A stretch of DNA of 34,601 nt from Geodermatophilaceae bacterium (lineage in GTDB: Bacteria; Actinomycetota; Actinomycetes; Mycobacteriales; Geodermatophilaceae). Under the pieces are notes generated by a model. That model did no database searches. It had not been told where the DNA came from and worked only from the letters and a program-made list of their open reading frames with translations. The translations under genes and the position numbers were made by a program. Where the stretch lies: contig JACCZY010000201.1 in the NCBI GenBank assembly GCA_013695685.1, positions 1 through 34,601 on the forward strand. The letters run 5' to 3'. Below, piece after piece: positions 23,231 through 33,161 of this stretch; positions within the stretch are counted from its first letter, which is position 1; every line of letters begins with the position of its first letter.

Positions 23231-23767
23231 GTGTATTGCAGCCGGTGTGGCCACCAGAATCCCGTTGACGCGCACTTCTGTTCCAACTGTGGTCAGTCGC
23301 TGACACCGACCGCAGAGCCGCGCTCCTCCGGGGAGACCACCAAGGTCATCCCGAGGGTCGGCGCGGAGGAGACGGGAGACATTCCGGAGGCGCCGGATGA
23401 CAGCCCCGCCGCGCACGCCGGGGCCGTCGAGTCATTGCCTTCGGGTTCCGCGCTACTGGTGGTCAAACGAGGCCCGAACGCCGGCAGCCGCTTCCTGCTC
23501 GATCAGGACGTGACCACAGCCGGGCGGCACCCGGACAGCGACATCTTCCTCGACGACGTCACCGTCTCCCGCCGGCATGTGGAGTTCCGGCGTGAGGGCA
23601 GCGGCTTCTCGGTACACGATGTCGGCAGCCTCAACGGCACCTACGTCAACCGCGAGCCCATCGATTCCGCCTCGCTCGGTGGCGGCGACGAGGTGCAGAT
23701 CGGCAAGTTCCGCCTCACCTACCTGACCGCCGCTCGGTCGGGGGCCGAGGAAGCCGCCCAGGGATGA
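23231..23767 (+). CDS. garA: Zinc-ribbon and FHA domain protein (GarA-like)
   Basis: 178 aa from the leaderless GTG at 23231; the track start at 23201 lies upstream of the -10 box. Residues 3-20 form a zinc ribbon (CSRCG and CSNCG). ETTKV at 35-39 matches the Thr-Thr phosphorylation site of GarA/Odhl. Residues about 77-165 are an FHA domain nearly identical in pattern to GarA (GSALLVVKRGPNAGSRFLLD, GRHPDSDIFLDDVTVSRRH, DVGSLNGTYVNREP). In mycobacteria GarA, when unphosphorylated, controls 2-oxoglutarate dehydrogenase and glutamate enzymes; PknB/PknG phosphorylation makes it bind itself. The zinc ribbon is absent from mycobacterial GarA. Confidence 0.9.
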   Translation: MYCSRCGHQNPVDAHFCSNCGQSLTPTAEPRSSGETTKVIPRVGAEETGDIPEAPDDSPAAHAGAVESLPSGSALLVVKRGPNAGSRFLLDQDVTTAGRHPDSDIFLDDVTVSRRHVEFRREGSGFSVHDVGSLNGTYVNREPIDSASLGGGDEVQIGKFRLTYLTAARSGAEEAAQG

Positions 23768-23801
23768 GCCTGGCGGCACGGCGTACGGGGGAGCCGGGCC
23801 G

Positions 23802-24530
23802 ATGACGATGTCGGCTCGATCGTTCATGAGCATCGGTGAGGTGCTCGGCCAGCTGCGTCCGGAATTTCCGGATGTGACGATTTCCAAGCTGCGCTTCCTG
23901 GAGTCGAAGGGGGTGATCCAGCCGGAGCGCACATCCTCGGGCTACCGTCAGTTCTCCCGCGACGACGTGAGCCGCCTGCGCTACGTCTTGGCCGCCCAGC
24001 GTGACCATTACCTGCCGCTGAAGGTGATCAAGGAGCACCTGGACGCCATCGACCGCGGATTGGAGCCGAGCACCTCGTCCGCGTCAGCGCCGCGAGTGCC
24101 GCGAGGGCTGAGCCTGGCAGGCGGTCTGCCGGGCCCGGAGGACTTCCTCCGGGCGCCCAGCGACATCAGGCTGTCCCGCGGCGAACTGCTCACCGCCTCC
24201 GGTCTGGCCGAGGACCAGCTGGCGCAGTTGGAGCAGTACGGACTGGTCACAGCCCGCGGCGGGTTCTACGAGGCCGAGGCGCTGATCATCGCCAAGACTG
24301 TGCAGGAGATGAGCCGCTTCGGCATCGAGGCGCGGCATCTGCGCGGTTTCCGCAGTGCGGCGGACCGGGAGATCGGGCTCGTCGAGCAGGTGATCACCCC
24401 GATCGCCCGCCAGCGCGGTCCGGAGGCTGCGGCCCGCGCCGACGAGACCGCCCGGGAACTGTCGGCACTGTCTGTGCGTCTGCACGCGACCCTCGTCAAG
24501 GCGGGCCTGCGCAGCCAGATCGGTAACTGA
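23802..24530 (+). CDS. ftsR: MerR-family regulator, FtsR-like (Rv1828)
   Basis: 242 aa from the ATG at 23802, with GGGGGAG upstream. The winged helix-turn-helix is N-terminal (MSIGEVLGQLRPEFPDVTIS, RFLESKGVIQPERTSSGYRQF). The central and C-terminal part (ELLTASGLAEDQLAQLEQYG, FGIEARHLRGFRSAADREIG) is the second domain of Rv1828/FtsR. In Corynebacterium the ortholog activates ftsZ. It lies between the GarA-like and nuclease genes exactly as in M. tuberculosis. The gene symbol rests on synteny and pattern. Confidence 0.88.
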   Translation: MTMSARSFMSIGEVLGQLRPEFPDVTISKLRFLESKGVIQPERTSSGYRQFSRDDVSRLRYVLAAQRDHYLPLKVIKEHLDAIDRGLEPSTSSASAPRVPRGLSLAGGLPGPEDFLRAPSDIRLSRGELLTASGLAEDQLAQLEQYGLVTARGGFYEAEALIIAKTVQEMSRFGIEARHLRGFRSAADREIGLVEQVITPIARQRGPEAAARADETARELSALSVRLHATLVKAGLRSQIGN

Positions 24531-24660
24531 ACTCGGCGCGTTGTGGGCTTGTCCCCTCATCCGCTAGCGGCGGCCGTGTACGTTTGGAGCAGCCACATTC
24601 CTGGTACCGCAGAGGCCGCCAGCCACGCCGCCCGATCACCAGCGTTGAGGAGGCCGTGAC

Positions 24661-25134
24661 GTGCATGAACTTCGGGTAGTCGGCGTCCGAGTGGAACTGC
24701 CGGCCAATCAGCCCATCGTGTTGCTCAAGGAGACCGAGGGCGAGCGGTACCTGCCGATCTGGATCGGTGCCGTCGAGGCCGCCGCGATCGCCTTCGAGCA
24801 ACAGGGCGTCCACCCGACCCGGCCGATGACGCACGACCTGCTCCGGGACGTGATAGCGGCCCTCGGAGGCACCCTGGAGGCCGTCCACATCACCGAGCTC
24901 AAGGACGGCTTGTACCTCGCCGACATGGTATTCGCCGGCTCGACCACGGTGAGCGCCCGGCCGTCGGATGCCATCGCGGTGGCACTGCGGGTGGGTACGC
25001 CGATCTACGTCGAGGACAGTGTGCTCGACGAGGTCGGGATCACGATCCCCGACGAGGACGAGAACGAGGTGGAGAAGTTCCGGGAGTTCCTGGATCAGAT
25101 CTCGCCGGAGGACTTTGCCAGCGGCCAGCAGTAA
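24661..25134 (+). CDS. Bifunctional nuclease family protein (DUF151, Rv1829-like)
   Basis: 157 aa from a GTG at 24661, with GAGGAG upstream. The pattern VVGVRVELPANQPIVLLKE, LPIWIGAVEAAAIAFEQQG, PMTHDLLRDV and SARPSDAIAVALRVGTPIYV is the DUF151/BFN core. Plant members have both RNase and DNase activity; bacterial ones are little studied. The acidic C-terminus (PDEDENEVEKF) is usual in actinobacteria. The 130-base spacer before it holds CCGCTAGCGG and no further feature I can support. Confidence 0.9.
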   Translation: MHELRVVGVRVELPANQPIVLLKETEGERYLPIWIGAVEAAAIAFEQQGVHPTRPMTHDLLRDVIAALGGTLEAVHITELKDGLYLADMVFAGSTTVSARPSDAIAVALRVGTPIYVEDSVLDEVGITIPDEDENEVEKFREFLDQISPEDFASGQQ

Positions 25135-25141
25135 CACCCCG

Positions 25142-25164
25142 AACCTCAACTTGAGGTTGAGGTT
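25142..25164. promoter_or_regulatory. MerR-type operator-like repeats
   Basis: AACCTCAA-C-TTGAGGTT (25142-25158) is a perfect 8-bp inverted repeat, and a second TTGAGGTT follows overlapping by two bases (25157-25164). It lies 23 bases before the -35 box of the downstream MerR gene. The window encodes two MerR proteins around it, so one of them is a likely ligand. Confidence 0.55.
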
Positions 25165-25186
25165 TGCGACACGCCGGTCCACGCCG

Positions 25187-25216
25187 TTGACATTGCCGCT
25201 GCCTGATCCCTACCGT
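25187..25216 (+). promoter_or_regulatory. Promoter of the second MerR gene
   Basis: TTGACA (25187-25192), an 18-base spacer and TACCGT (25211-25216) form a good sigma70-type promoter. The expected transcript has a leader of about 70 bases before the GTG at 25294, which has GGAGGGA as ribosome binding site. Confidence 0.6.
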
Positions 25217-25293
25217 CGAATTACCACGGTGTCACTCCGGCGACTCGACCGCTGTGAGCCCTCCGCTGGTTCGAGTTTCCGGAGGGACGAATC

Positions 25294-25872
25294 GTGACCG
25301 ACGACGTGACGGCAGACAGCGCGCCGACCGAGGTGGCGGAGCACACCCAGGAAGCGCTGTTCTCCGCCGCTTCGCCCGACGACGATCGGGTCGGCTACCG
25401 CGGAACCGTCGCCTCCTCGGCCGCAGGGATCACCTACCGTCAACTGGACTATTGGGCGCGGACCAAGCTGGTGGAGCCCAGCATCCGCGGCGCCGCCGGA
25501 TCTGGGAGCCAGCGGCTGTACTCCTTCCGGGACATCCTGGTGCTCAAGGTCGTCAAGCGGCTGCTGAACACCGGGGTCTCGCTGCAGAACATCCGCACCG
25601 CCGTAGAGCACCTGCGCGCACGGGGCAGCCAGGACCTGGCCAGGATCACGCTGCTCTCCGATGGCACGACGGTCTACGAATGCACATCGGCCGAGGAGAT
25701 CGTGGATCTGCTGCAGGGCGGCCAAGGCGTCTTCGGGATCGCGGTGGGCGGGGCGTGGAAGGAACTCACCGGCTCACTCGCGCAGATGCCCGCCGAGCGG
25801 GCGGACGGCCCGGCCGATCTGGGTGCTGCCGACGAACTGGCCGCCCGGCGACGCCGTCGTACGTCGGCCTGA
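25294..25872 (+). CDS. MerR-family transcriptional regulator (Rv1830-like)
   Basis: 192 aa from a GTG at 25294. After about 35 variable residues comes the helix-turn-helix (AAGITYRQLDYWARTKLVEPSIRG), then the wing (GSQRLYSFRDILVLKVVKRLL) and a dimer helix (GVSLQNIRTAVEHLRARG). The C-terminal half (LLSDGTTVYECTSAEEIVDLL, GQGVFGIAVGGAWKEL) is conserved in the Rv1830 group and has no known ligand pocket. In mycobacteria this group is linked to cell wall and growth control. It ends 18 bases from the convergent epimerase gene. Confidence 0.9.
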   Translation: MTDDVTADSAPTEVAEHTQEALFSAASPDDDRVGYRGTVASSAAGITYRQLDYWARTKLVEPSIRGAAGSGSQRLYSFRDILVLKVVKRLLNTGVSLQNIRTAVEHLRARGSQDLARITLLSDGTTVYECTSAEEIVDLLQGGQGVFGIAVGGAWKELTGSLAQMPAERADGPADLGAADELAARRRRRTSA

Positions 25873-25890
25873 GGGTCGCCTCTTCCATGA

Positions 25891-26823
25891 TCATGAAACC
25901 TGGAGCCGGGCCCCCCAGGTGGTGCTGACCGACTCGCCAGGTTCGAGGCGCAGCAGGCCCTCCCCGGTCTGAAAGGCGTTCGGCGGACAGGTCATGGGTT
26001 CGGCCCCCAGCCCACGCCGGCGCCGCTCGGGAGCCAGCGTGTCGGCGGTGAAGATCTCGACGATCGGGTATCGCTCGTCGACCCAGAGCTCGGCGGTGCG
26101 CCCGTCACTGCCCGTCAACCGAACCCAGGCGAGGCCCTCATCATCGCGGGCGAGATCGGCGAAGGCTGAGTCGACCTCGAGGTCGGCGATCTGGCGGCCG
26201 GCGCGAAAGTCAAACGGCGTACCCGCCACGGATGCTGTGCCGGTGGGGAGTTGGCGCTCGGCGTCGGTGACGATGCGGGTGGCCGCCGGTAGTTCCAACG
26301 TGCACTCATCGATCAATCCGGTGCCTGGGGACAGGTAGGGATGCTGACCGCAGCCATACGGACATGCGGTGTCGCCGATGTTCGTGGTGCTGGTCCGAAC
26401 GGTCAGGCCCGCGTCGGACAGTGAGTAGTGCACCTGCACGTCCAGCGCGAACGGGTACCCCTTGCGTGGATGCAACCTGGTGATCATGGTGACCCGGTCG
26501 GAGCTGTGGGCCACGGCCCGCCAGGGACGCCACAGCAGGAAGCCGTGGATCGCGTTGTGCTTGGCCGGTTCGGTGAGCGCGACCTGGTAGTCGGTGCCGG
26601 CGAAGGTATAGCGGCCGTCCGCCAATCGGTTCGGCCAGGGTACGAGTGGTGCTCCATGGGCGCCGTCACACATCGCATCCAGTTCATACGGGTGCAGGAC
26701 GGGCCGGTCGCCGACACTGTAGGCGCGGATACCGCCGCCCACTTCGACGATCGTGGCCCGGTGTTCCCCGGCGGCGATCTCGAACTGCTCGCCCGACGGT
26801 GGAATGGTCATGGCGATGTTCAT
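25891..26823 (-). CDS. Aldose 1-epimerase family protein
   Basis: 310 aa from the ATG at 26823 (a second ATG at 26811 is possible; neither has a good ribosome binding site). The galactose-mutarotase fold is seen in [29 protein letters not shown] (catalytic His), [12 protein letters not shown] (second His) and [11 protein letters not shown] (catalytic Glu). It interconverts alpha and beta anomers of an aldose or sugar phosphate in the cytoplasm. It is the only reverse gene inside the Rv1822-Rv1832-type block and shares a divergent spacer with the glycine riboswitch. Confidence 0.9.
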   Translation of the reverse strand: MNIAMTIPPSGEQFEIAAGEHRATIVEVGGGIRAYSVGDRPVLHPYELDAMCDGAHGAPLVPWPNRLADGRYTFAGTDYQVALTEPAKHNAIHGFLLWRPWRAVAHSSDRVTMITRLHPRKGYPFALDVQVHYSLSDAGLTVRTSTTNIGDTACPYGCGQHPYLSPGTGLIDECTLELPAATRIVTDAERQLPTGTASVAGTPFDFRAGRQIADLEVDSAFADLARDDEGLAWVRLTGSDGRTAELWVDERYPIVEIFTADTLAPERRRRGLGAEPMTCPPNAFQTGEGLLRLEPGESVSTTWGARLQVS

Positions 26824-26859
26824 ACCCGCGCCGGTCCACGGCGTACACCCATGTCGGTG

Positions 26860-26865
26860 TAGTCT
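26860..26865 (+). promoter_or_regulatory. -10 box upstream of the glycine riboswitch
   Basis: TAGTCT would place transcription start near 26872, just before the first aptamer stem. The -35 region is not clear. Confidence 0.4.
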
Positions 26866-26880
26866 GACCGGGCTGACGAT

Positions 26881-26979
26881 GCCGCGCGGGAGAGTCCGCC
26901 ACTGCCAGTGGTGCGCGCCGAAGGGGCAACACCCCGGAACCTCTCAGGCCAACGGACCGCGCGGAGCAGGCAACTCTGG
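26881..26979 (+). promoter_or_regulatory. Glycine riboswitch aptamer
   Basis: The conserved blocks are in order: GCGCGGGAGAGTCCGCC, CGCCGAAGGGGCAACACCCC, GGAACCTCTCAGGC, ACGGACCGCGCGGA and CAGGCAACTCTGGA. The closing stem pairs gccgcgcgggagagt with actctgga-type sequence. Only one full aptamer is visible; no second copy follows. It senses glycine and should turn on gcvP when glycine is abundant. Confidence 0.93.
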
Positions 26980-26995
26980 ACGTGAGCGGACAGAG

Positions 26996-27043
26996 GGGAC
27001 GGGCGCTCGGACATCCCCGAGCGCCGCAGCCGTCAGCCGTCCC
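26996..27043 (+). promoter_or_regulatory. Riboswitch expression platform
   Basis: GGCGCTCGG (27002-27010) pairs with CCGAGCGCC (27017-27025), and GGGACGG (26996-27002) can pair with CCGTCCC (27037-27043), directly before the AGGAGG ribosome binding site (27044-27049) of gcvP. There is no U-tract, so control of translation is more likely than termination. Confidence 0.55.
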
Positions 27044-27058
27044 AGGAGGCCACCGCCG

Positions 27059-29941
<2,883 letters not shown>

Positions 29942-29946
29942 TAGCG

Positions 29947-29979
29947 ATCAGCCGCCTGATGGTGGTTCAGGCGGCTGAT
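29947..29979 (+). terminator. Terminator after gcvP
   Basis: ATCAGCCGCCTGA (29947-29959) pairs perfectly with TCAGGCGGCTGAT (29967-29979) across a seven-base loop, five bases after the gcvP stop. The 3' arm is part of a tandem repeat, so alternative stems can form. No U-tract is present. Confidence 0.75.
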
Positions 29980-30007
29980 GGTTCAGGCGGCTGATGGTTC
30001 AGGCGGC
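29964..30007. repeat. 16-bp tandem repeat, 2.75 copies
   Basis: ggttcaggcggctgat is repeated exactly at 29964-29979 and 29980-29995, and a 12-base partial copy ends at 30007. The third copy contains the stop codon of the minus-strand DUF5999 gene. It seems to be a duplication of the terminator arm. Confidence 0.85.
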
Positions 30008-30196
30008 GCGGTGGGTGCGCGCGGGGCGCCGGGAGGCGATGACGCTGCGGTCGGGCAGTATCTCGCCGTTGTCGTCGAAGAGGACGACCCCGTTGCACAG
30101 CAGGGACCAGCCCTGCTCAGGATGGCTGGAGACGACGTGGGCGGCGTCGCGGTCAGGACTGTCGGCGGTCGGACAGCCCGGGTGGTGCGAGCACAT
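29999..30196 (-). CDS. DUF5999 family small protein
   Basis: 65 aa from the ATG at 30196 (MCSHHPGCPTADSPDRDAAH). Members of this actinobacterial family share the Cys/His-rich start and the central HPEQGWSLLCNGVVLFDDNGE, both present here; the His and Cys residues suggest metal binding, which is not proven. The longer ORF in another frame (29983-30333) is a shadow. The stop lies in the tandem repeat after gcvP. The leader is short, with a TAGACC hexamer 15 bases upstream. The 179-base spacer to the next gene holds an isolated TTGACA (minus strand) without a matching -10. Confidence 0.85.
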   Translation of the reverse strand: MCSHHPGCPTADSPDRDAAHVVSSHPEQGWSLLCNGVVLFDDNGEILPDRSVIASRRPARTHRAA

Positions 30197-30375
30197 CGTG
30201 ATCTTCTCTCTGGTCTAGCCGGTGCATGCGGTCCACGGAGTGTGGTCCGCGACACAGTGTGACTGATGTGGCGCCTGATCGTCCACGAATTGGCAACGAC
30301 ACTCTGCTGAGAATATCGGCAGGATGTTGTCAATTCCTGACCGCTATGCCTTCGACGGTACGCCGTCGCACCGGA

Positions 30376-30873
30376 TCAGGTCCGGCCCTGCCGCTCCTGC
30401 GCCTGGTGCAGCCGCGGGGCGTAGGGGAGCCAGTCGGCGAGCAGATGCGGCAGGCCGTCCTCGGTGAGCATCGCGATGACCGCGGGATCGTCGTCGACTA
30501 CCAGCGCGATGCGGTGGGTCCGCCGCAGTTGGCGCAGGTGGTCGCGCTTGGCCTGCCGGGCGGGGCGGTGATCCCGGTCGGCGCGCATGAGCAGGGGCCG
30601 GTCGGGCATGCCGTGGCGAAGCAGCCACTTCTCGGTGACCGCCCGGTTGCGCTCGGGCCGGCCGGTGAGCCAGCACAGGGCATGTCCGGCCGGCAGTTCG
30701 GTCACCAGCTCTACACCCTCCGCCAGCGGCGGGTCCTCGGCGGAGGCGGCGAAGAAGTCGTCCCACCGCCGCGGACGCCGGTCGAGCAGATGCAGCCGGT
30801 GACTCACGTCGGCGACGACGCCGTCGATGTCGACGACGATCAGCGGCAGGTCCGGATCGGGCAGCTCGGGCAC
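30376..30873 (-). CDS. HAD-like phosphatase (polynucleotide-kinase-phosphatase-like domain)
   Basis: 165 aa from a GTG at 30873. The HAD nucleophile motif is LIVVDIDGVVADVSHRLHLL (D-I-D-G-V), motif II is CWLTGRPE, and motif III/IV is IALVVDDDPAVIAML. The order and the HRL segment after motif I resemble the 3'-phosphatase domain of PseT/Pnkp-type proteins, but no kinase domain is present. It may remove a phosphate from a nucleic acid end or a small molecule. A TAGCGT -10 box lies six bases upstream. Confidence 0.85.
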   Translation of the reverse strand: MPELPDPDLPLIVVDIDGVVADVSHRLHLLDRRPRRWDDFFAASAEDPPLAEGVELVTELPAGHALCWLTGRPERNRAVTEKWLLRHGMPDRPLLMRADRDHRPARQAKRDHLRQLRRTHRIALVVDDDPAVIAMLTEDGLPHLLADWLPYAPRLHQAQERQGRT

Positions 30874-30924
30874 GTCTGGACGCTACCTGCGTAGGGGACC
30901 GAGCCGCTCCGTAGGCTGGCAGCG
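30874..30924. promoter_or_regulatory. Divergent leaderless promoters
   Basis: TAGCGT on the minus strand (30885-30880) lies six bases before the GTG at 30873. TAGGCT on the plus strand (30912-30917) lies seven bases before the GTG at 30925. The whole spacer is 51 bases. Confidence 0.6.
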
Positions 30925-31545
30925 GTGACCTACCGGCTGGGCAAGCTGCTGCTCGGGCTGCTGCTGTTCGCGCTGGGCGTCACGATGACCGTCCAGGCGG
31001 AGCTGGGCCTGGCGCCGTGGGACGTGCTGCACTCGGCGGTCAGCCAGCTGACCGGTCTCGGGTTCGGCACCGCATCGGTGATCACCAGCGTCGGGGTGCT
31101 GCTGCTTGCGATGGCTCTCGGTACCCGGCCCGGCGTAGGCACCGTGCTGAACACGCTGCTGATCGGGGCGGTGATTGAGGCGCTGCTGCGGATCGGCTTC
31201 GCCGGCTCCGCCGACCAGTGGCCGTGGGTCGCCCGGCTGCTGCTGCTCGTGGGCGGCCTGGCGGTGATCGGTGTGGGCAGCGCGTTGTATATCGGCGCGC
31301 ACCTGGGTTCGGGGCCCCGGGACAGCCTGATGATCGCCGTGCACCGGCGGCTTCGAGCACCGATCTTCCTGGCTCGCACGCTGACCGAGGGCACGGCCTT
31401 TGCCCTCGGTTGGCTACTGGGTGGAGCCGTCGGGATCGGAACCGTCGTGTCGGTGCTGCTGATTGGGCCGATGGTCCAACTCGGCTTCCGGCTGCTGCGG
31501 CAGACACCCTTGCGCCCGGAGCAGAAAATTCAGCGGACCGCATGA
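30925..31545 (+). CDS. YczE/YyaS/YitT-like integral membrane protein
   Basis: 206 aa from the leaderless GTG at 30925. Five hydrophobic segments are visible (KLLLGLLLFALGVTMTV, SVITSVGVLLLAMALG, VLNTLLIGAVIEALL, LLLLVGGLAVIGVGSALYIG, VGIGTVVSVLLIGPMVQLG). GLAPWDVLHSAVSQLTGL and GSGPRDSLMIAVHRR are the paired G-x-x-P-(W/R)-D motifs of this family. The transported substrate is unknown; some relatives are near antibiotic-synthesis genes. Confidence 0.88.
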   Translation: MTYRLGKLLLGLLLFALGVTMTVQAELGLAPWDVLHSAVSQLTGLGFGTASVITSVGVLLLAMALGTRPGVGTVLNTLLIGAVIEALLRIGFAGSADQWPWVARLLLLVGGLAVIGVGSALYIGAHLGSGPRDSLMIAVHRRLRAPIFLARTLTEGTAFALGWLLGGAVGIGTVVSVLLIGPMVQLGFRLLRQTPLRPEQKIQRTA

Positions 31546-31559
31546 TCGTCGCGGGCCGG

Positions 31560-31726
31560 CTACACGGTGAGGTGCAACCGGTATCGGCCCACGGCGCGAT
31601 CGACCACATCGCCTCCAGCAGGCGGTCGGGATCGGCCGCGTCGTTCTCCACGTCATACAGCTCGGGATCGTCGGCCGCCTGACTCGGGTGTACGCCGGGC
31701 AACCACGGGTGGGCCGATGCGCGCAT
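31560..31726 (-). pseudogene. Truncated SAM-dependent methyltransferase remnant
   Basis: An ATG at 31726 with a good AAGGAG site opens about 45 codons reading HPWLPGVHPSQAADDPELYD and then VENDAADPDRLLEAMW-SIAPW, the N-terminus of an actinobacterial class I methyltransferase. The glycine-rich SAM motif that should follow is missing. In another frame the sequence continues VGRYRLHLTV to a TAG at 31560, which could be the old C-terminus, so an internal deletion with frameshift is possible. The 214-aa track ORF that runs on through the YczE-like gene is not believed. The C-terminal match is weak. Confidence 0.6.
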
Positions 31727-31752
31727 GCCTGCTCCTTCAAGGGCGCCGCACG

Positions 31753-31791
31753 CCAGAACGCCCGGACGGGCGAGCCGTCCGGGCGTTCTGG
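31753..31791 (-). terminator. Strong terminator of the cold-shock gene
   Basis: CCAGAACGCCCGGACGG (31753-31769) pairs perfectly with CCGTCCGGGCGTTCTGG (31775-31791), a 17-bp stem with a five-base loop, 44 bases after the csp stop. The methyltransferase remnant starts just beyond it. Confidence 0.85.
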
Positions 31792-31835
31792 TGATGTGTT
31801 ACACGACCCGCAAACGGATCAGTGCGAAAGGCCGA

Positions 31836-32039
31836 TCAGACGGGGTGGACCTTCTCCGCCTGCGGGCCCTTCTGGCCCTGTGTGACCTCGAACTCGACGC
31901 GCTGTCCCTCGTCGAGACTGCGGTAGCCGTCGGCCTCGATGGCCGAGTAGTGAACGAAGACGTCGGCGCCGCCGCCGTCAACAGAGATGAAGCCGAAACC
32001 CTTTTCGGCGTTGAACCACTTCACGGTGCCTTGTGCCAC
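31836..32039 (-). CDS. Cold-shock protein, CspA family
   Basis: 67 aa from the GTG at 32039 ([20 protein letters not shown]), with AAGGAG nine bases upstream; the track start at 32057 adds six residues and ignores this site. The RNA-binding motifs KGFGFI (RNP1) and VFVHYSAI (RNP2) are intact. It is an OB-fold RNA chaperone in the cytoplasm. The long leader and strong terminator fit a highly expressed single-gene unit. Confidence 0.96.
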   Translation of the reverse strand: MAQGTVKWFNAEKGFGFISVDGGGADVFVHYSAIEADGYRSLDEGQRVEFEVTQGQKGPQAEKVHPV

Positions 32040-32261
32040 TTGTCTTGCTCCTTGCATGAACTGTGTTGTCGGAGGCCACGGTCGCGGCCTCCGGGCCGAC
32101 TCGCCGGCCCGTCCCTCGGCCCGGTGTCACCGGGAGAAAGCGGATTCCGCGCTGAAGTTCCGCGCACGCATGACACGATCAGGGAACGACGACCGGGGTG
32201 AACGTTAGCACCTGTGGGCGCTTCAGGCACAGCACCTGTGATCCAGTCGGCGTGTGTCGAG
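32040..32261 (-). promoter_or_regulatory. Long leader/promoter region of the cold-shock gene
   Basis: The 222-base spacer holds a TAACGT hexamer (minus strand, 32207-32202), which would give a leader of about 155 bases, as in cspA-type mRNAs that change fold with temperature. Within the leader are CCCGGTG-a-CACCGGG and the GGAGGCC/GGCCTCC stem. Upstream, AGCACCTGTG (plus strand) occurs twice, 24 bases apart (32207-32216 and 32231-32240), a possible regulator site. Confidence 0.5.
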
Positions 32262-33161
32262 CTACCCGATGTGTACCTCTACGACGTCGAACGTCACGAC
32301 CCGCTGGAACCCCGCCGCCGAGCAGGTGAGCCGCGGCACCGGATCGCTCGACCTCGCCCGCACCGTGACGACGACCTCCCCGCGGGGATGGTCGAAGGCG
32401 ACCCGCCAGGTGTCCTTCGCCGGGTGCTGCACGTCCGACGGCGGCAGCGCCGTCAGCCCCATGTCATCGACGGCGCCGCGGGCATGGTGCTGCGCTGCCT
32501 GGACGGCCATCCGCAGCGCGGAGCGGCCGCGGAGCAGGTCCAGCACCACCCGGCCCTCCTCGTGGGCGGCGACCAGCCCGGGCACGTCGGCCGGTGTCAC
32601 CGTGCCGTAGTACAGACCGTGGGGGAGTACGACGACGTTCGCGGCGAACCGGTCGCCGCCGGTATGCGAGCACTCCCACGCCTGCCCGGGGCGCAGAGCG
32701 GCGAGGGCGGCCGCCACCGGGCGGCCGCGGATCGCGCAGCAGGCGTCGTGGCGGGCGTGCGTGCACACCAGGTACGCCGGAGTGCTCGCCCGTCGCCCGG
32801 CCGAGCCGTCCAGCGGGATGTCGACGAGCTGCCGGTCGCTGCCGTACTCACCCCACCAGATCCGTTCCCGGCCGAGCCGGGAATCGACGTACGCCCATTG
32901 CCGGCTCTCGGCCGCCACAGCGCGCCCGGGCTTGCGGATCAGCATGGCCCGTACGCCGGCTTCGCGGCATCGGCGGTCCACGTCGCGCGCGACGTCGGGA
33001 TCGAGCGGTGAGGACAGTACGGCGTCGCGGCCCCACGGGCCGGGCTGCTCGATCAGCAACCACCGAGCCACCGGCGCCGCCGTTCCGTGGCGCTGGTCGC
33101 CGCGGGCCAGGGAGAGCGGAGCACATCGGGTCGTAGCAGTGAGCGGTTGCGGGCCGGTCAT
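32262..33161 (-). CDS. Sucrase/ferredoxin-like family protein
   Basis: 299 aa from the ATG at 33161, overlapping the JmjC gene stop by four bases (ATGA). The C-terminal half is a thioredoxin-like ferredoxin domain: CTHARHDACCAIRGRPVA and WECSHTGGDRFAANVVVLP supply Cys and His residues that can bind a [2Fe-2S] cluster. The N-terminal half (VARWLLIEQPGPWGRDAVL) is the part typical of actinobacterial members. The family name comes from an early plant annotation; no sucrase activity is expected. It may be the electron donor of the co-transcribed oxygenase (inference). Confidence 0.88.
   Translation of the reverse strand: MTGPQPLTATTRCAPLSLARGDQRHGTAAPVARWLLIEQPGPWGRDAVLSSPLDPDVARDVDRRCREAGVRAMLIRKPGRAVAAESRQWAYVDSRLGRERIWWGEYGSDRQLVDIPLDGSAGRRASTPAYLVCTHARHDACCAIRGRPVAAALAALRPGQAWECSHTGGDRFAANVVVLPHGLYYGTVTPADVPGLVAAHEEGRVVLDLLRGRSALRMAVQAAQHHARGAVDDMGLTALPPSDVQHPAKDTWRVAFDHPRGEVVVTVRARSSDPVPRLTCSAAGFQRVVTFDVVEVHIG

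Noticed and set aside
26753-27058. N-terminal extension of GcvP to 1062 aa
   Set aside because: It would translate the glycine riboswitch; the AGGAGG-ATG at 27059 and the family length of about 960 aa fix the start.
29964-30007. Short CRISPR-like array
   Set aside because: The 16-bp units are directly tandem without spacers and no cas gene is present.
30326-30333. TTGACA on the minus strand as DUF5999 promoter
   Set aside because: No -10 hexamer at 16-19 bases and more than 100 bases from the start codon.
31082-31559. Continuation of the methyltransferase-like ORF to 214 aa
   Set aside because: Antisense to the YczE-like membrane protein and without any methyltransferase motif.
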